Positions 46,603 through 58,320 of a stretch of DNA of 64,000 nt are shown here, in pieces; within the stretch, counting starts at the first letter, position 1; the number at the start of each line of letters is the position of its first letter. Position numbers and translations under genes: made by a program. Under the pieces are notes generated by a model. It did no database searches and was not told where the DNA came from. It saw only the letters and a program-made list of their open reading frames with translations. Source of the stretch: Acytostelium subglobosum LB1 (taxonomy: Eukaryota; Evosea; Eumycetozoa; Acytosteliales; Acytosteliaceae). The DNA lies in assembly GCF_000787575.1 (NCBI RefSeq), contig NW_012236527.1:186001-250000 (forward strand), in the 5' to 3' direction.

Positions 46603-47416
46603 CTACATCAAGGAACAGGTATTGGATGATTGGGGATGATGGCCGACCCTTCCCCTGTTGAAGTGCTCCGCCCAGACCCATGGATAATACTCGTTTGTTA
46701 CTTGGATTTCGGATGGCCATTGGAGTCCCAAGTCCCAGATGAGACTCCTTGCGAATGTCTGACAATTGCATCGGGCACTCCAGTTCACTTCTAAGTTGCA
46801 GTATGTTGAGATGAAGTTGGCAAATCTGATGCGGACCCATGCGACGACCTCGTGGACTTGCAGGGCATTGACTGGACCATATGTACAGGCATCAGTCTTG
46901 AGGACCTCACCCAACATTCCCGAGCATTGGTATCGTAAGAGGTAGATTAAAACTCTTCAAAGGACGAGGTAAGACTATTGAATCCATGATATCCTTTATA
47001 CATACGTTTATCTTTGTTAACAACTTACAAGAGAGGACTCGATTGATGAACAAAGTGAGCAACTCATTAATCTTGCAATAATCATCCAATGGCCCAAGCT
47101 GTCATCAATCATTCAATTAGGGACAATAGAGGTGGTGGCGGTGTAAGGTCGAACATCATCAACTTGGGCCAATCTGATTAGATTAGTCATCATGCTGGTT
47201 GTCAACCTTGCCCTTTCCAGCTCATCCATCACCTCTCCATGTTGAGTCTCATGATGTCTTGTATGTTTACGTTAACATTGGTCTGTCATCAGCTAGCTTT
47301 TGCACTGCAGTGTGTCCTTTGTCTCCTCCCTTCATCCTCGTCATACGCAAGACCATGCTCACCAATAGGCATAGTTTGGCGGCGACCCGGAGCACTTGTA
47401 GGTCATTCATGATCAT
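46603..47416 (-). CDS. Unrecognised four-exon gene
   Basis: Four exons on the minus strand keep frame and encode 188 residues: 47416..47363, 47247..47155, 47098..47029 and 46952..46603. The joins read CLL-TQHGEVMDELERARL, QVDD-LGPLDDYCKINELL and RVLS-F-LIYLLRYQCSGML. The last exon contains NALQVHEVVAWVRIRFANF and is rich in Trp and Cys (LEVNWSARCNCQTF, YYPWVWAEHF). Donors 1 (GTGAGC) and 2 (GTTCGA) are weaker than usual. The protein is not in any family I recognise and may lack an upstream exon. It is convergent with the VPS9 gene; the 3' ends are 121 bp apart. Confidence 0.5.
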
Positions 47417-48173
47417 AGCGCCATGCTCTTATGTTGATGTCATTATGAGTGAGGCTCTGCGGAGCATTCACTCAATCAAACAATCAATCAATCAAGAGGA
47501 CTACTAATTCGGTTTCGATTACTCTCCAGTTCAAAGATTATGTTTACTAGCACAGGACACGACCAATCAATCTAAAAATAAATTGCCGTAGGTTTTGCAT
47601 GAATGCGTTATCCTTTGTTTGAGATCCGATCGATTAGCAAAAAACAAAAAGAATGAAAAACTAAAATTATTATATTATTATTATTGTGTTGGTGTCATCC
47701 AAAAACCAACAACAGTATGTTGGCATCCACATGGGTTCGTGGGAATGGAATGGAGATGCGCTGTGTGTTGTGTTTGTGTTTGTTTTAGAGATAGTGTGAG
47801 TGTCTGTGTGTGAATGTACGTTAACAATTATGGACTGGAGTGGACTGGGAGAGTGAAGGGTGGGTGAATGAATGAATGAAAGAGGGAAGTGGGAGTGAGA
47901 GAACGGGCATTCATTTTAAATAATAATCATAATAATATCACTTGCTTGTTTGTTTGTCTCTTTGTCTCTTTGTATCTCTATCTATATCTTCACATTCATT
48001 CAATCTTCATATACATATAATATAATCTACACAAAGACAACAAACAACAGTTTTGCGAAAAGCCAGACTAGTCTAGTTTTTAGAACAATCAGATAACAGA
48101 TAATAGATAACAGATAGAGAGTACGAAGGATTAAGTGCTCTGATATCGATCATCATCATTATATATATATAAT
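47417..48173. other. Intergenic region and PAK gene leader
   Basis: AT-rich with TGTG stretches (47770-47815), GAATGAATGAAT (47865-47880) and a GATAACAGATAATAGATAACAG repeat (48085-48115). Probably holds the divergent promoters of the unknown gene (minus) and the PAK kinase (plus). No other gene seen. Confidence 0.45.
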
Positions 48174-49884
48174 AGTAAGGATCATTGATTGATTGAATGA
48201 ATGATGAGATTGATTACAATATGTTGAAGATGATGAGATTTGATCGATCAATATATCGAAGTGAATGAATGAATGAATGAATGAATCGATTGATCTAACA
48301 CATATGACTTATTCAAACAAAAACAGTGGAGAATGGAACAAAGAATCAAAGAGTCTCAATGATGAGGGAGAAGTTTGAGGCACAGTCGTTGGAGGCTGAC
48401 TCTTCGTCACCACCTTCGAGACGTAATCCAACTCCAAAAAAGACGATGATGGGTACACCAACGTCGACTAATGGAACTGGTGCTGGATCACTCACACCTA
48501 CCATTCCAAAGCGCCCGGCGGTCGCCGCGACAAAGAAGGCCCCGGCACCAGTCTTGCCCACACAGTCCAGACCAGAGGAATACAACTCGGCACCAATCTC
48601 CACCCCGCCCAGACCTCTGCCACAAGTGCAGCAGAACAGGACGCAAATGTCCACCTCGCCAGTGCCCATCACGGTCATTGGCGCCGGCCCTCCTCCTCCC
48701 CCTCCTCCCCCCGCCAGCAAGCCGCAGCCGGGCGCAGTCAAGAAGCTGGCACCTTCGAATCTAGGCAACATCCTGTCGACCAGCGGCGGCGCCTCCAAGC
48801 CCATGCCCGCATCGCCCTCGCTCAACTCCTCGTCGCACACCACACCAACTCTGGCGTCGTCGCCACCCAACAACACATACATGGCGCCGCCTTCGCCTCC
48901 CGTCGAGAAGAAGGAGGAGGAGAAGAAGATCATGGGATTCTTTGACAAGATCTTCACGTCGGGCAAGAAGAACAAGAAGAAGGAGCCCGAGGTTGGCGTG
49001 CCCTTCAACGTCAAGCACAACGTGCATGTCGATTACAACTCGATCACAGGTTTCGAAGGTCTGCCCCGCGAGTGGGAGGTCGTCCTGCAGTCTTCCGGTA
49101 TCACCAAGGAGGATGTGGTCGAGCAGCCACAGGCCGTGCTCGATGTGCTGGACTTCCACTTGGGCTCGATGAACAACCAACATGGCACCAAGCCCATGCC
49201 ACCCAAGCCACAGTTCCAGGCACAGCCACAGCAGCACACACAACCCATCGCTCACCCAACACCCGTTGCACCACAGCCACAGCAGCAGCAACAGACACAT
49301 CAACAGCAACAGATGCAACAAATGTACAATGATATCCCACCTCTGTCCGATGGTGATGACTTTGACCTGATGAACAATCAATCATCCCCTCCAATACCCG
49401 AGGAGACTACACTCTCATTGAGTATGTATTCAATCACTCAATCATGATTGTCAGTTACTAACACATCTCAATCAAATATAGATGATCTTATCAGCACAGA
49501 GGACCCATCCAAGTTGTACGCAGATGGCTCGATGAAGATTGGTGAGGGTGCCGCAGGTGNAGGTGTTTGTCGTCACAAGACTAAAGAACAACACCAAGGT
49601 TGCAATCAAGAAGATGCCACTGAATCAACAGAACATGAAGCTTCTGATCACCGAGATTGGAATCATGAAATCATGCAAACATCCAAACATTATCGATTAT
49701 ATTGACAGTTATCTGGTTGGCGACTCACTCTGGGTGGCCATGGAGTTCATGGGTGGAGGCTGTCTTACCGAGGTCCTGGAACAATTCAGCACCATCAAGC
49801 TGACAGAGTCACAGATTGCCTACATTTGCGCAGAGGTATGTATTGTCACCTCAATCAATCAATCAACTCAATCAGCTCACTCAC

Positions 49885-49915
<31 letters not shown>

Positions 49916-50465
49916 CAAACAAACATAGTCATTGAAGGGTTTAGCATACATTCACAATCAATATCGTATTCACAGAGATATTAAGAGTGATAACATATTG
50001 TTGGGATCGGATGGTTCGGTGAAGCTTGCCGACTTTGGTTATGCCGCCCAGCTCACAAAGAACAAGCAAAAGAGAGTGACAATCGTTGGTACACCATACT
50101 GGATGGCGCCAGAGCTGATCCGTGGACAGAACTACGACCGCAAGGTGGACATCTGGAGTCTTGGTATCATGGCCATGGAGATGGCCGAGTCGGAGCCACC
50201 CTACATGTCGTTCCCACCCCTGCGTGCGCTGTTCCTCATCACGACCAAGGGCATCCCCGACCTCAAGGAGCAGGGCAAGTGGTCCGAGGACTTCAAGGAT
50301 TTCGTCAAGAAGTGTCTGGACAAGGATCCCGACAACAGACCCGACGCCCAGACGCTCTTGAAGCACCCCTTCTTGAGACAGGCGTGCAACAGCAACGGTT
50401 TGGTGCCAGCGATTACCGAGGCCAAGAAGGCCAAGGAGGCACAGAGCAAGTTCTCATTAATGTAA
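48174..50465 (+). CDS. p21-activated kinase (PAK, STE20 family)
   Basis: Exons are about 48327..49421, 49482..49835 and 49929..50465, about 661 residues. The first residue may be a split ATG: an A at 48174 before a GTAAGG donor and TG at 48327 (MENGTKNQRVSMM). Otherwise the start is the in-frame ATG at 48359. Residues 30-210 are Pro/Ser/Thr-rich with a PPPPPPPP run, a likely SH3 target. Residues about 225-285 are a CRIB/PBD (VGVPFNVKHNVHVDYNSITG), which binds GTP-loaded Rac or Cdc42. The kinase domain has the GEGAAG loop, VAIKKM, HRDIKSDNI, DFGYAAQ and GTPYWMAPE. A single n at 49560 adds one base and breaks frame; leaving it out restores GEVFVV. The nearest D. discoideum relatives are PakA/PakB/PakC; which one is not decided. 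Confidence 0.9.
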
Positions 50466-51146
50466 ACAATACTACAGCACAATATCAGCAACAGCAACAA
50501 CAACCTACGAAGCAATCGACCAAACGCAGCAATAGTAGCAAACAACAACAACAACAGCAACAGCGGCAGCATAATCAAACAACAAGTTCAAACGCAGTCT
50601 CGGTCTGGCATTACTTCAACATCCCCATCCACCTCCTCCACATTTACATACTCATTGTCGACAACAACAGCTACGCCAACAACAACAACAACCTATCTTT
50701 ACCACCAACCTCCTCCACCTCCTCCTTTCTTTGTATCAGTTGTAAGACCACCCATACTATCCTCTCCCCATCCCTCTCTCTCTATCTTTCTCTCTTATTA
50801 ATAATTCAAACACACCATGTTACAATAAACTTCTCAACACAGCCACAATCAGATTGATGGACAATCACTTGGCAACAACACTACTCGACCTACTTCATCA
50901 ATGTCTATCGTCTCAGGTCTACGAGTAGACCTTGGCCTTGCCTTGCCTTACCTTGACTTTGAATTTAATTTGATGAGTGTGTTGTTCAACAAGGGGGTGA
51001 CGTGTGCGATCCGATGACCAATCACTCTGGCTTTAACTTTGAACAACCACCATCATTCAGTCAATCAATCAATCAATCAACCAGTCATTATATTTATAAA
51101 CATAGTAACATAATATAGTTATAATATATATAAATAATAGAGAGAG
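50466..51146. other. PAK 3' region and ZIP promoter
   Basis: The first 400 bases after the PAK stop are CAA/CAG/CCT-rich (repeats near 50490-50570 and 50660-50700), like transcribed 3' UTR. They have an open frame but no start or family signal. From about 50960 it turns AT-rich, leading to the ZIP gene. Confidence 0.45.
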
Positions 51147-52450
51147 ATGGATTATAGTAAGAATGTTCCAACAGCATTGTTTATGTGCCTTATAAGTGGT
51201 TTGTCTACGGCACTTGGAGGTGTGTTCATTCTCTTGATGAAAGAACCATCGTTCAAGGTCTTGGGCTACATGTTAGGTTTCTCATCCGGTGTTATGATAT
51301 ACATATCATTCCTCGACCTATTGCCAGAGGCTATTGAAGAGATTGGATTCCTCCCTGCCAACTTCTATGTATGTTCGTCGGTCTCACGGTAACACATGTA
51401 GCTCGCGAGCGGTAACACTAACTAACTACCACTCAATGTAGTTCTTTGGAGGTATACTATTCTTTGCATTGATCTTGCAATTGGTACCTGATGCAGAGGG
51501 TGAGGAACATGCTCATGAACCACCAAAGGTGGCCTCAAAGCCACAGAAGGAGGTGATCAAGGTTGGCGACCAGGACAAGGAGGAGGTCGACGAGTCAGAC
51601 AAGCAAGAGGACAAGCATGATGATGACAAGAAGAGCAAGAAGAACAAGAAGAAGTCTGAGAAGTCTGAGAAGAAGGAGGTTCACTCTGATGAGGACAAGA
51701 AGAAGAAAGCAAAGGATGCATACTTGGTCAAGCTTGGCATTGTGACCGCCATTGGTATCAGTTTGCACAACTTCCCAGAGGGTGTGGCTGTGTACCTTGC
51801 ATGTCTAAAGGGAGCCAACGTCGGTATCCCTTTGATGCTTGCGATTGCCGCTCACAACATCCCCGAGGGCATGGCTGTGGCCGCACCAATCTACACTGCC
51901 ACCGGATCCAAATGGCAGGCGTTCAAGTACTGTCTGCTCAGTGGACTCTGTGAGCCAGCTGGTGCCATCATCTTTGGTCTCATCTTCAAGGACTACATGT
52001 CGCCCTATCTGGTGCAATGCATGCTTGCCGCTGTCGCTGGTATCATGATCTTCATGGCCATCAAGGAGTTGATGCCCGCCACCCTCAAGTATGTCAGCGT
52101 CAATGTAAGTATCCTAGACTGAGTCAGTGAATGAGTATGATTGGATGTATACCTGACACCTCTCTTCCCTCTCACCCAAGGCCGCAACAGTGTCCAACGT
52201 GATTGGAATGTTTGTGATCTTCCTGAGCATTTACTGGCTGCATGGAATGCTGCCACATGACCATGGACATGGACATGGACATGGCTCGCCAAATGATCAT
52301 CTGGCATTTAACGAGGTGCATCACAGTGATGGTGTCCAATTCGACGTATCCAAGATTCAACAACATCATGGACACAGCCACGGTGCCGGAGATCATGGNC
52401 ACAGCCACGGAGGCAGCCACGGTCACAGCCATCATGGACATAGCCATTAA
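51147..52450 (+). CDS. ZIP family metal transporter
   Basis: Three exons, 51147..51368, 51442..52104 and 52181..52450, encode 384 residues. Helices 1-3 precede a long charged cytoplasmic loop (Lys/Asp/Glu-rich, about residues 100-170). Helices 4 and 5 carry the ZIP signatures SLHNFPEGVAVY and AAHNIPEGMAVAAP, whose His/Glu residues form the binuclear metal site. The protein ends in a His/Gly-rich tail (DHGHGHGHG; HSHGGSHGHSHHGHSH) likely to bind zinc. By family it moves Zn2+ or related ions into the cytosol. It resembles the ZupT/GufA-like branch. The n at 52399 is a substitution in a Gly codon and does not shift frame. Confidence 0.93.
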
Positions 52451-52472
52451 AGACGCCCAACGGGCTATAGGT

Positions 52473-54092
52473 TTAATAGAATCGACGATTACACAATACA
52501 TATCCATGTTCTTCGTATTCCTTCTTGGTGACCGTGTATCGATGGAAGTCTGACTGCTGGGCAAACCTCAGTCCGCCTTGTAATGGTGCCAGGACAGGGC
52601 TATCAATGGTTGGGCATATGGTCAGCGATTGATTGATTGATTGATAGAGTGATGATGATAATTGACAACTTACTCTTCTGGAGTGTATATCTTAACTGTT
52701 AGGTGATCTGGCGTCATCGCCCTGAGCTCTTGGTATAGACGGTCCTTGAGGCCGGGCAGTCGGGTACTGCCACCTATCAGCAAGATGTTTGAGTAGAGTG
52801 GCTGGTGTAGATTGATGTTGGTGCTGTTGATGGATTGAACTATGCTCTCGGCTAGACCTGCCTGGTTCAATCCAATGTCCGATGGATTGAACAACAACTC
52901 TGGCACGCTGAACCTCTCATTCACCAACGTCAATATCTGCTCCTCATCCTTTTGTTCCTTCATCTGTTCATCATCCTTCTTATCTGGTTGTTGTTGTTGA
53001 TCGCTTGTTTGTTGTTGTTGTTGTTTCTGTTGTTGTACATTGTTCATTGAGGAAGTAGAGTCGTCTGATGATTGAGGGAAGTATGCCTTGTTCTGTTTGT
53101 GTCGTGATGGTTAGTGTCAAGTTCTCTTCGAGCATCATGTCCATGTCCATGTCCATGGCCATGTCAGTGACCTACCTTGATGTATCCAGTTGTATTGTCA
53201 TTGATGTAGTCTGGAAGTACGTAGTCGATGGCCAGTGCCGACTCCTTGGGCTTGGGTTGGCACTTGGCAAGATCACCAAGGAAGTCATGAGATACATAAC
53301 ATACACGCTCCTTGATCGTGTTTAGTAATCTAGTCTCATGCATCATATCCCAATACCTAAACGATACTATCTCCTTTAGATAGTTTGTCATCAGCTTGCC
53401 GCCAACCTGGAACCTCTTGATTGCATAGTTGAGTCGATTGTTCAAGAGATGAGGAACGACATGTGTGAATGAGTATCCGCAGTCTACTACCAAGTGACAT
53501 GGTGATGATATGAATGGTGAGCTTGGTGGCTCTGACGCCTTGAAGTGTGTCAATGCAAGGGTAGTGGCTAAGATAAAGGTTAGGTAAGGGCAGGAGGGTA
53601 AGGGGTGTAAGGGTAACTTACGCGAGGCAAGACAGAGTGATTTGAACTTGTATTGTTCATAGACAGTCTCGTAGAGTGACTTGCGTATCTCTTCGAGGTC
53701 AAAGGGTGCTTCGGTGAGGAGTAGGGAGGTGTCTGCAGGCTTGACCTTGAGCTCCTCCATCTTGAATACATGATCCCATATCTCCTTCTGCACTGACCAG
53801 TTTGTAATATAGCCCTTTTCCATTGGACCTCTCAACTTGATCTCTGTCGCATGTTGTGGCTTATTCAACTCATCCGCTACAATATACTTCTTCTCGCTCT
53901 TTGTCTTGCCTACTTGATTGGGCACGACCCTACGATGCGATGTATGATTGATGTGAGTGAATGAGTGCGGTGCTAGCTAACATGCATGGGGACATACACT
54001 GGGATTGGTGCTGGCTCTGATCCTGTCGCCGGAGCATGAGCAATCTTTAAAGTATGTGCACCATTGTCTATTACAAGTACTCTGTTTGACAT
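52473..54092 (-). CDS. arp6: Actin-related protein 6
   Basis: Five exons, 54092..53998, 53929..53622, 53567..53176, 53092..52674 and 52599..52473, encode 446 residues. The start MSNRVLVIDNGAHTLKIAHA, then EKGYITNWSVQKEIWDHVF, LVVDCGYSFTHVVPHL, VGGKLMTNYLKEIVSFR, ERFSVPELLFNPSDIGLNQ and NILLIGGSTRLPGLKDRLYQ match ACTR6. The last exon has the family's short C-terminus (TVTKKEYEEHGYVLCNRRFY). By family it is a nuclear subunit of the SWR1/SRCAP chromatin remodeller that places H2A.Z. A Gln/Asp/Lys-rich insert (about residues 275-310) is local. It is convergent with the ZIP gene, with 22 bp between stop codons. Confidence 0.95.
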
Positions 54093-54288
54093 TATTCAGA
54101 TGGAGATGATTGAATGAAGTTGAGACGACTGATGGGTTTCACTTAAAAAGTAGTGAACTCATACTTTTCTCTATCTACTAAGTTATAACTCATACATATA
54201 TTTACTTCATCACAATGCCTTCTCTATTCACTTATTCCTATCTATCCATCTCTCTAACAACAACTATTATTAATTAATTATCTATTCA
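54093..54288. promoter_or_regulatory. Divergent promoter of arp6 and NTPase gene
   Basis: About 195 bp of AT-rich DNA between two divergent starts; no motif can be assigned. Confidence 0.5.
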
Positions 54289-55543
54289 ATGTCACAAAGG
54301 TTGTTCCTAGATTCTCTACAACAATCAATCAAGATTCCTGTGGATATCAAATATATTGAAGACCTAAAGGAATATGCTAAACCAAAGTTCACATTAATCA
54401 AAGACATCTCCATTGATTCATTCTATATTGATTGTATCACTGATGATAACATCAACATCAGGATAACAGACAACAGTACTGTATTGTCAAGCATTCCTAG
54501 AAGGGCTGATGGGTCTTTGTTTCTCAAGATTGGGCCTGGACATGTTGACAGTTCCAATGAAGAGAGTATTGTCCAGTGGATGCTCACTGTTGGTTCTCCG
54601 AAACTCTCAATGGTAAGTTGTGATTTGTGGCTTGGAAGTACAGGTGTTAACCATTCTGACATTGTACAGGAATCCAATCACAAACAATAACAACAACCAT
54701 GGAGTATCGGATCCTCTTCCCCATTCGTTGGGAGAAAAGGTGCCATTGAAATGCTAGTAAAGTCTGTTAGAAACAGGGTTTCCTCAAAGAGCCATGACCA
54801 AAAATTACATTCCATCTATGTTGCTGCTGGCCTACCTGGCATTGGAAAGACTAGACTGCTTCTGGAGTATCCAGCACTTCTCCGCCACCAGGTGATTGAC
54901 AATGACCATACACCAATTGATATATACATTACATATGGAAGCGATACCAAGGTCACACAATTCGACATGGATCATGTGGAGAGTGCTTTCTCCATTCGTC
55001 TTTTACACAGATTCCTCAATCTTGGTACTCCACTCAATGATCTGTTCAATATGTGGAAGTCGAAGGATGACAAGCCCCTGCTGTTGAGTAAGGCTCTCCA
55101 ATGTATATACTCAGTCATCAAGAAACCAGTGTCCATTTACCTCTCGATCGACGAGGTGCAATTGTTGATCAACAAATCCGATTCTCCAGCTACTCACTCT
55201 ACATTGAATACAAAACATCGGGAGCAACTGGAACAACAAATACCACTACTACAACAACAACATTTAGGGAAAGAAGACATAAATGTACAGCAACTACTGG
55301 AGTCCTTGNAAACAACAACTACAACAAGTACTTCTACAACAACAACAAATAAGACATTCACATCTCAAAGAACTAGTATTGGCCATTGGAGGCGTCTTGT
55401 GCACTTCTCCTCCAGGTGTTTTTGTTGTGGCAGTCTTTGGTGGAACCAATTTCTCTCCATTCCAAAGCATCTCTATCGAGTTATCCCATCCCTTGGTTCA
55501 ACTACCAATGCCACCGCTCAATGTCGACAAGCCAAACATCTAG
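54289..55543 (+). CDS. P-loop NTPase with damaged or misread frame
   Basis: The N-terminal part (54289..54690) begins MSQRLFLDSLQQSIKIPVDI. An in-frame TAA separates it from a second part that reads PFVGRKGAIEM, then YVAAGLPGIGKTRLLLEY, a Walker A loop, and later SIYLSIDEVQLLI, a Walker B. A GTAAGT/ACAG intron (54613..54669) is plausible but the TAA at 54688-54690 remains. At 55309 a single n adds one base; without it the frame runs on through LKELVLAIGGVLCTSPPGVF to a stop at 55543. The layout (header, NTPase, then LAIGGVL...SGT-like end) recalls the crinkler-type NTPase proteins of protists. This could be an active gene with errors or a pseudogene. Confidence 0.6.
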
Positions 55544-55809
55544 GTTTCGTATCGACACAGCATGAGGCTTCCTACTCAATAGCAACATATATTATGAGTG
55601 TCAGAGTTGGTTATTTAAATCTGTCCAGATCTAGATATCTCTCAAAGATACCAGATATTATTAATTAAATAATTAAATAAATGATAAATTAACAAATGAC
55701 ATTCTAAATCACAACAAGTGACACTTTCACTTCATTTCTCTCAAACCCCAGCAACAGAGATAAGAGATAATTTGTCAAACAAGACTTGAAGTGAATACAC
55801 TGTATTTAA

Positions 55810-57737
55810 ATGGTTAAACAATGCGACTCTTGTGGTTCAAGTGAAGTTGATTACAGCCCAGATGGTATAGCAGTGTGTACACAATGCGCTAAAGTGTTGA
55901 CTGTCGTCAATCTGGTCACACAGGAGGACTATGGCAGCGGTGGTGGCGGTGGTGGTGCCTCTAGCAACCGTTCATCACTACCATCCAAGTATCAAAAGAA
56001 GCGATATCTCACCTCGTCATCCGGTTCCAAGAGAGCAGTCACTCAAGACATAACTGCACACGTACGTTCATTCATTCATTCCAATCATTCATTCGATTTA
56101 ACTTACTTACTTCTTCCCTGCTAGCAAATGGAAAGTATATCAAAGACTTGTGACCTACTACAACTGAGCTCAGCATTAAAGGTTGAGATGGTTGGATTCT
56201 ACAACAATGTGTTGCGCAAGATGCCAAGTATCAAGATGCACCGAGCAGATCTTGTCGCTGGAGCACTCGCCTACATTGTAATCAAACATAACAAGCGACC
56301 TTTGAACCTAATGGACATATCTGTATGTTATATTGGTTCATTCGTCAAGTCGATGGTACACATACTAACGTCTGTTCAATGAACAATAACATCAGGGCGT
56401 CATTGGCCAGGAATTCTATGCATTGGGAAGATTGGCAACAAAGATGACTAAAGTGGTTGGCGTTAGTCTAGATCAGAGCGACCTGCCAACGTTCATAGAT
56501 AGGATACTCACACAGTACAAGACAGAGTTTAACACGGAGGAGATGAAGCAACTAAGGATGTTGATGGCAGAGTTGATCAACTTTGCAGACAAGGGACAGC
56601 TGGTCGAGGGCAGGTCACCCTCGGCCATCGTCTGCGCCTGTGCCTATCTGGCACTGCACGCCAAGACACTGGTCAAACCAGACATTGATCGTATCTGCAA
56701 GATACTGTCCACAACAACCAAGTCTGCTCAACAGAGAGTGCGCGAGTTCAAATCAATGATCGTTTGCTACTGTGCAAAGTCGCCACTACTAAGCAAGATG
56801 AACGTCACCGAACAGAACTATCACAAGTACACCAGAATCATTGTGAAGGATTACTTCATGAATGAGAAGCCCAACAATCAGATCCAGGACGAAGATGACA
56901 AACTGTATCTAATGGGGGACGAGGAGGAGAAGGAGGAAGAGGGTGGCGATGCCATCGAAGACGATGACACAGACGACATGGAGGACAACTATTATGAAGG
57001 AGAGGACTATGACGAGGAAAAGGAATTGTTATTGGAGAGAGAGGAACAAGCAACAGTTGACTCAACATCAAGCCCCCTGTTGACATACAGTGACGACGAC
57101 CGAGGTCACAAGAGAATCAAACTTCCACAACAAGAGCCATCAAAAAAGCCAAGGCCAAACTCGTACAAGTACCGACAGTACCTCAAGCATCACCAGAGAA
57201 CTTCGCCCAACGGACAGGCCTGTCCGCCAGCCTTTATAAAGGCATCATTCGATCGCATTCGACGAAAGATCAAACTCATCCAGGCGAAGCAGCGACTGCT
57301 ATCAATCAGCGCGCCCGGATGCGAACACATCAAGGTCACCGAAGAGGACCTCAACTTCTGCATTATCAACGAACCATACAAAGATGACAGAATCACCCTA
57401 AACGAGGAGCTTAACCTCGAGAAGCTACTCATGGTATGTATCCCCAGCTTCAGTTTAGTTGCGGGCGGCAAACATGTATACATGCAATCATACTTACATA
57501 TCTCGTATCAATCAATCAAATACTCAGTATAAGATCAGTGAGGAAACAATTATTGATGGAAATGTAGACTTGGAAACGGTGGAAGTGGAGAAGTTATGTA
57601 AATTACATCCGGATCTCATGGACAAGGAGTTGAACGAGAGCGATATTCCAACTTCAAATCTACAAAGATTCATTAGAACTCAAGATGAGATAGAGAGTCT
57701 GAAGCAAATAGTCACCTATGACGGTGACAATTCATGA
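55810..57737 (+). CDS. TFIIB-family transcription factor (Brf-like)
   Basis: Four exons, 55810..56061, 56125..56322, 56396..57433 and 57528..57737, encode 565 residues. The N-terminus is a TFIIB-type zinc ribbon (CDSCGSS, then CTQCAKV). Two cyclin folds follow: KTCDLLQLSSALKVEMVGFY to VIGQEFYALGRLATKMTKVV, and ILTQYKTEFNTEEM to SPSAIVCACAYLALHAK. Residues about 340-440 are acidic and low-complexity; the tail has LNFCIINEPYKDDRITLNEE. By family it bridges TBP and an RNA polymerase. The long tail favours a Pol III Brf1-like role over TFIIB itself, but the Brf1 homology block is not clear. Exon joins are all phase 0. Confidence 0.82.
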
Positions 57738-58320
57738 ACAACATGGCTTGGCTTGGCTTGGCGTGGCATCCATTATCCAATATCCATTATCCACTATGGT
57801 TGATGATGGGCCGTAATAGGTATCCATCATCACGTATTTACTTTATATATTATATATTATTAAACCATTTGGTCAGACGTAACGACATGATGATCTGATT
57901 GATTGACTGATGACTGATGGATTGATCTTCAAACTTATTTAAACAAACAGACGTGCGCGCCATTATTCGAATTTCGTTCACATGTTTCCAGTTCTTTCCG
58001 ATCAGATCATTGCTTGCATGCAGTGAGTGCTGATGATCATCACTTGTTGTTCCAATCATTCATATGTTATAACATCCACATCCACATCTCCAACAACAAC
58101 TCTCTAACGAATATACTTGAGATATATATATAATGTGAGTGAGCGATGATCATCATGATGATCAATTATCAAACAACGACAACAACAACAAACATGTTAA
58201 CTAACCTTCTTTCTTCGTTCACTCTCTATTACTACTCGTTCAATCATTCGTTCGACTTTGAATCAATCAATCATTCGTTCGTTCAATCATTCAATCAATC
58301 AACCAAACAAACTAGACATA
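57738..58320. other. Intergenic region and DEK leader
   Basis: AT-rich, with a GGCTTGGCTTGGC repeat near 57745-57762, ATCCATTATCCA repeats near 57770-57800 and a CAATC/CATTCGTTC-rich leader before the DEK start. No gene found. Confidence 0.5.

Noticed and set aside
48346-49381. Minus-strand frames of 224 and 206 codons
   Set aside because: Antisense to the Pro-rich and CRIB parts of the PAK gene; low-complexity composition mirrors the sense repeat.
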